In this document: in pieces, positions 5,675-6,602 of the stretch
How the letters are laid out: each line of letters opens with the position of its first letter
How positions within the stretch are numbered: the first letter of the stretch is position 1
Notes under the pieces: generated by a model
The model's input: the letters and a program-made list of their open reading frames with translations, nothing else
Databases searched by the model: none
What the model was told of the DNA's origin: nothing
Assembly: GCA_011525095.1 (NCBI GenBank)
Contig: WTIV01000212.1
Location: 1,197 to 7,798, forward strand
DNA length: 6,602 nt
Direction of reading: 5' to 3'
Origin: Methanobacteriota archaeon
Lineage (GTDB): Archaea > Thermoplasmatota > Poseidoniia > Poseidoniales > Poseidoniaceae
Translations under genes and position numbers: made by a program

Positions 5675-6602
5675 ACTGAGAATTTTCTGAATCGCCGGAA
5701 TTTCTCCATACGACTCCAGGCTCTTTGTCTTCGCTTTCTGTGGATTCTTCTGCAGGTGCTTCTTCGGCTGCTGCTTCTTCAGCAGGTGCTTCTTCTGCAG
5801 GTGCGTCCTTTGCTACAAAGTCTGAAGCTGCAGCACCTAATTCTGAACCTTTGAGGTACTTGTTCCCATCCATATCGTATGACTTAGCAAACTCGATGAA
5901 TGCGTCTCGGTCGGTAATTCCGTTCTTCTGCATGACGCCAAGAAGGACTTGTTCTGACCAATTCCATTCCTCTTCCCCAGTTTCCTCTGTCGCTACTTCT
6001 TCTGTTGCCTCAGAAGTAGTTTCAGATTCGGTGGATTCGATTTCTGTGGCTTCTTCCATGGTCATTTCAGCAGCACGTGCTTCGACCATTTCTTCCATCC
6101 TTTCTGCGATTGCTCTGCCCATGTGCTGAGATTGTCTCTCTGCTTCAGCAGCCGCTTCAATCATCTCATAGCGGCGCTTGATTGCCTTGTTGAGGTCCTC
6201 GACCTTTTCGGGGTTGTTGGTCAAAAGACGAATGTCGGTCCATCCCAGGCTTTTCAAAATCTCACGGGCAAGGCCAAAATCCCGTCCGTCTCGTTGATGC
6301 CCCAGCGCTTCATTTGCTTCGAATGTGTCCAATCCCGCGTCCTGTAAGTTGTAAGCCTTGAGCTTCTCAATCAGTCCAATGCCCCGGCCCTCTTGCCTGA
6401 GGTAGACCACTGCTCCTCCTTCTCGTGCGATCAACTCCAAGGACTTGTTCAATTGAGGTCCGCAGTCGCATTTCAAAGAACCCACTACGTCGCCCGTCCA
6501 ACATTCCGAATGAATTCGGACGAGGGGCAAAGCACTGTTCTGGCGTTCTGCCCGAAGCACAAGATGAGGTTGACTCTCCACCCCACTCTCGAAGGCCAAG
6601 AT
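5673..6602 (-). CDS. ribA: GTP cyclohydrolase II fused to a helical/EF-hand/acidic tail (N-terminus off the window)
   Basis: GTP cyclohydrolase II opens GTP to a diaminopyrimidine, formate and pyrophosphate, the first step of riboflavin synthesis. The frame is open through the right edge; numbering here starts at the TTG at 6599, which is not taken as the true start. Zinc cysteines are 33, 44 and 46 in HSECWTGD and LKCDCG, the GTP-binding motif is RQEGRGIGL (68-76), the catalytic Asp-x-Arg pair fits Asp104/Arg106, and LLTNNPEKV (125-133) ends the recognisable core. The family's usual C-terminal segment is then replaced by a charged helix (about 138-180, likely coiled coil), an acidic Ser/Thr/Glu linker (181-211), a helical region with one EF-hand loop (242-253, Asp1, Asp3, Asn5, Glu12) and an APAEE-repeat tail (266-285). 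About 20-25 residues or more of the N-terminus are missing, and a RibB half could lie there. Confidence 0.92.
   Translation of the reverse strand: MLAFESGVESQPHLVLRAERQNSALPLVRIHSECWTGDVVGSLKCDCGPQLNKSLELIAREGGAVVYLRQEGRGIGLIEKLKAYNLQDAGLDTFEANEALGHQRDGRDFGLAREILKSLGWTDIRLLTNNPEKVEDLNKAIKRRYEMIEAAAEAERQSQHMGRAIAERMEEMVEARAAEMTMEEATEIESTESETTSEATEEVATEETGEEEWNWSEQVLLGVMQKNGITDRDAFIEFAKSYDMDGNKYLKGSELGAAASDFVAKDAPAEEAPAEEAAAEEAPAEESTESEDKEPGVVWRNSGDSENSQ
5745..5804 (-). repeat. Ala-Pro-Glu pentapeptide repeat in the RibA tail
   Basis: Residues 266-285 are four pentads of the pattern A-P/A-A-E-E (APAEE, APAEE, AAAEE, APAEE), encoded by near-identical GCAGGTGCTTCTTC-type units on the plus strand. 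It should be a disordered acidic tail; such tracts vary in copy number. Confidence 0.75.
5840..5875 (-). other. Single EF-hand loop in the RibA C-terminal extension
   Basis: Residues 242-253 read DMDGNKYLKGSE: Asp1, Asp3, Asn5, Leu8 and Glu12 fit a calcium loop, but Lys replaces the usual Gly6. The helix before it (AFIEFAKSY) fits an EF-hand entering helix. No second loop is evident. Confidence 0.65.

Noticed and set aside
5725..6129. Plus-strand Ser/Ala-rich frame of 134 codons
   Set aside because: Antisense of the acidic RibA tail; low complexity only.

Overview
The window looks like a piece of a marine planktonic archaeon, most likely a Marine Group II euryarchaeote (Poseidoniales). The clue is a radical SAM protein that I recognise as the archaeosine-biosynthesis enzyme RaSEA, an essentially archaeal tRNA-modification gene. 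It sits among genes with strong AGGTGA-type ribosome binding sites and proteins with Glu/Ala-rich acidic tails and EF-hands, a style I associate with this group. The taxonomic call is inference; there is no rRNA or other marker here.

Every gene is on the minus strand, so the biological order runs from the right edge to the left. Positions 6602 to 2573 hold a tight four-gene string: GTP cyclohydrolase II (ribA, N-terminus off the window) fused to a helical/EF-hand/acidic tail; a phosphatidylserine (archaetidylserine) decarboxylase; a membrane-anchored alpha/beta hydrolase; and RaSEA. Junctions are a 9-base gap, a 1-base TGATG overlap and a gap of 23 bases (29 to the preferred RaSEA start), so co-transcription is likely. 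RaSEA is interrupted by one in-frame TGA with uninterrupted homology on both sides.

After a 71-base gap with a perfect 7-bp hairpin and a possible promoter comes a second unit (2501 to the left edge). It encodes a 90-residue protein with two membrane segments, then, 13 bases later, a protein of at least 738 residues. That protein has about 13 membrane helices and resembles heme-copper oxidase subunit I (cbb3/CcoN-like). The positions where the heme and copper histidines should lie appear to be occupied by other residues, and the C-terminus carries two EF-hands, a long Glu-rich linker and a SAP-like helical motif cut by the window edge. This apparently metal-free oxidase relative with a calcium-binding tail, plus its small partner, is the best candidate for an undescribed system.

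No tRNA, rRNA, CRISPR array, insertion sequence or attachment site was seen. No stretch above 300 bases lacks a gene.
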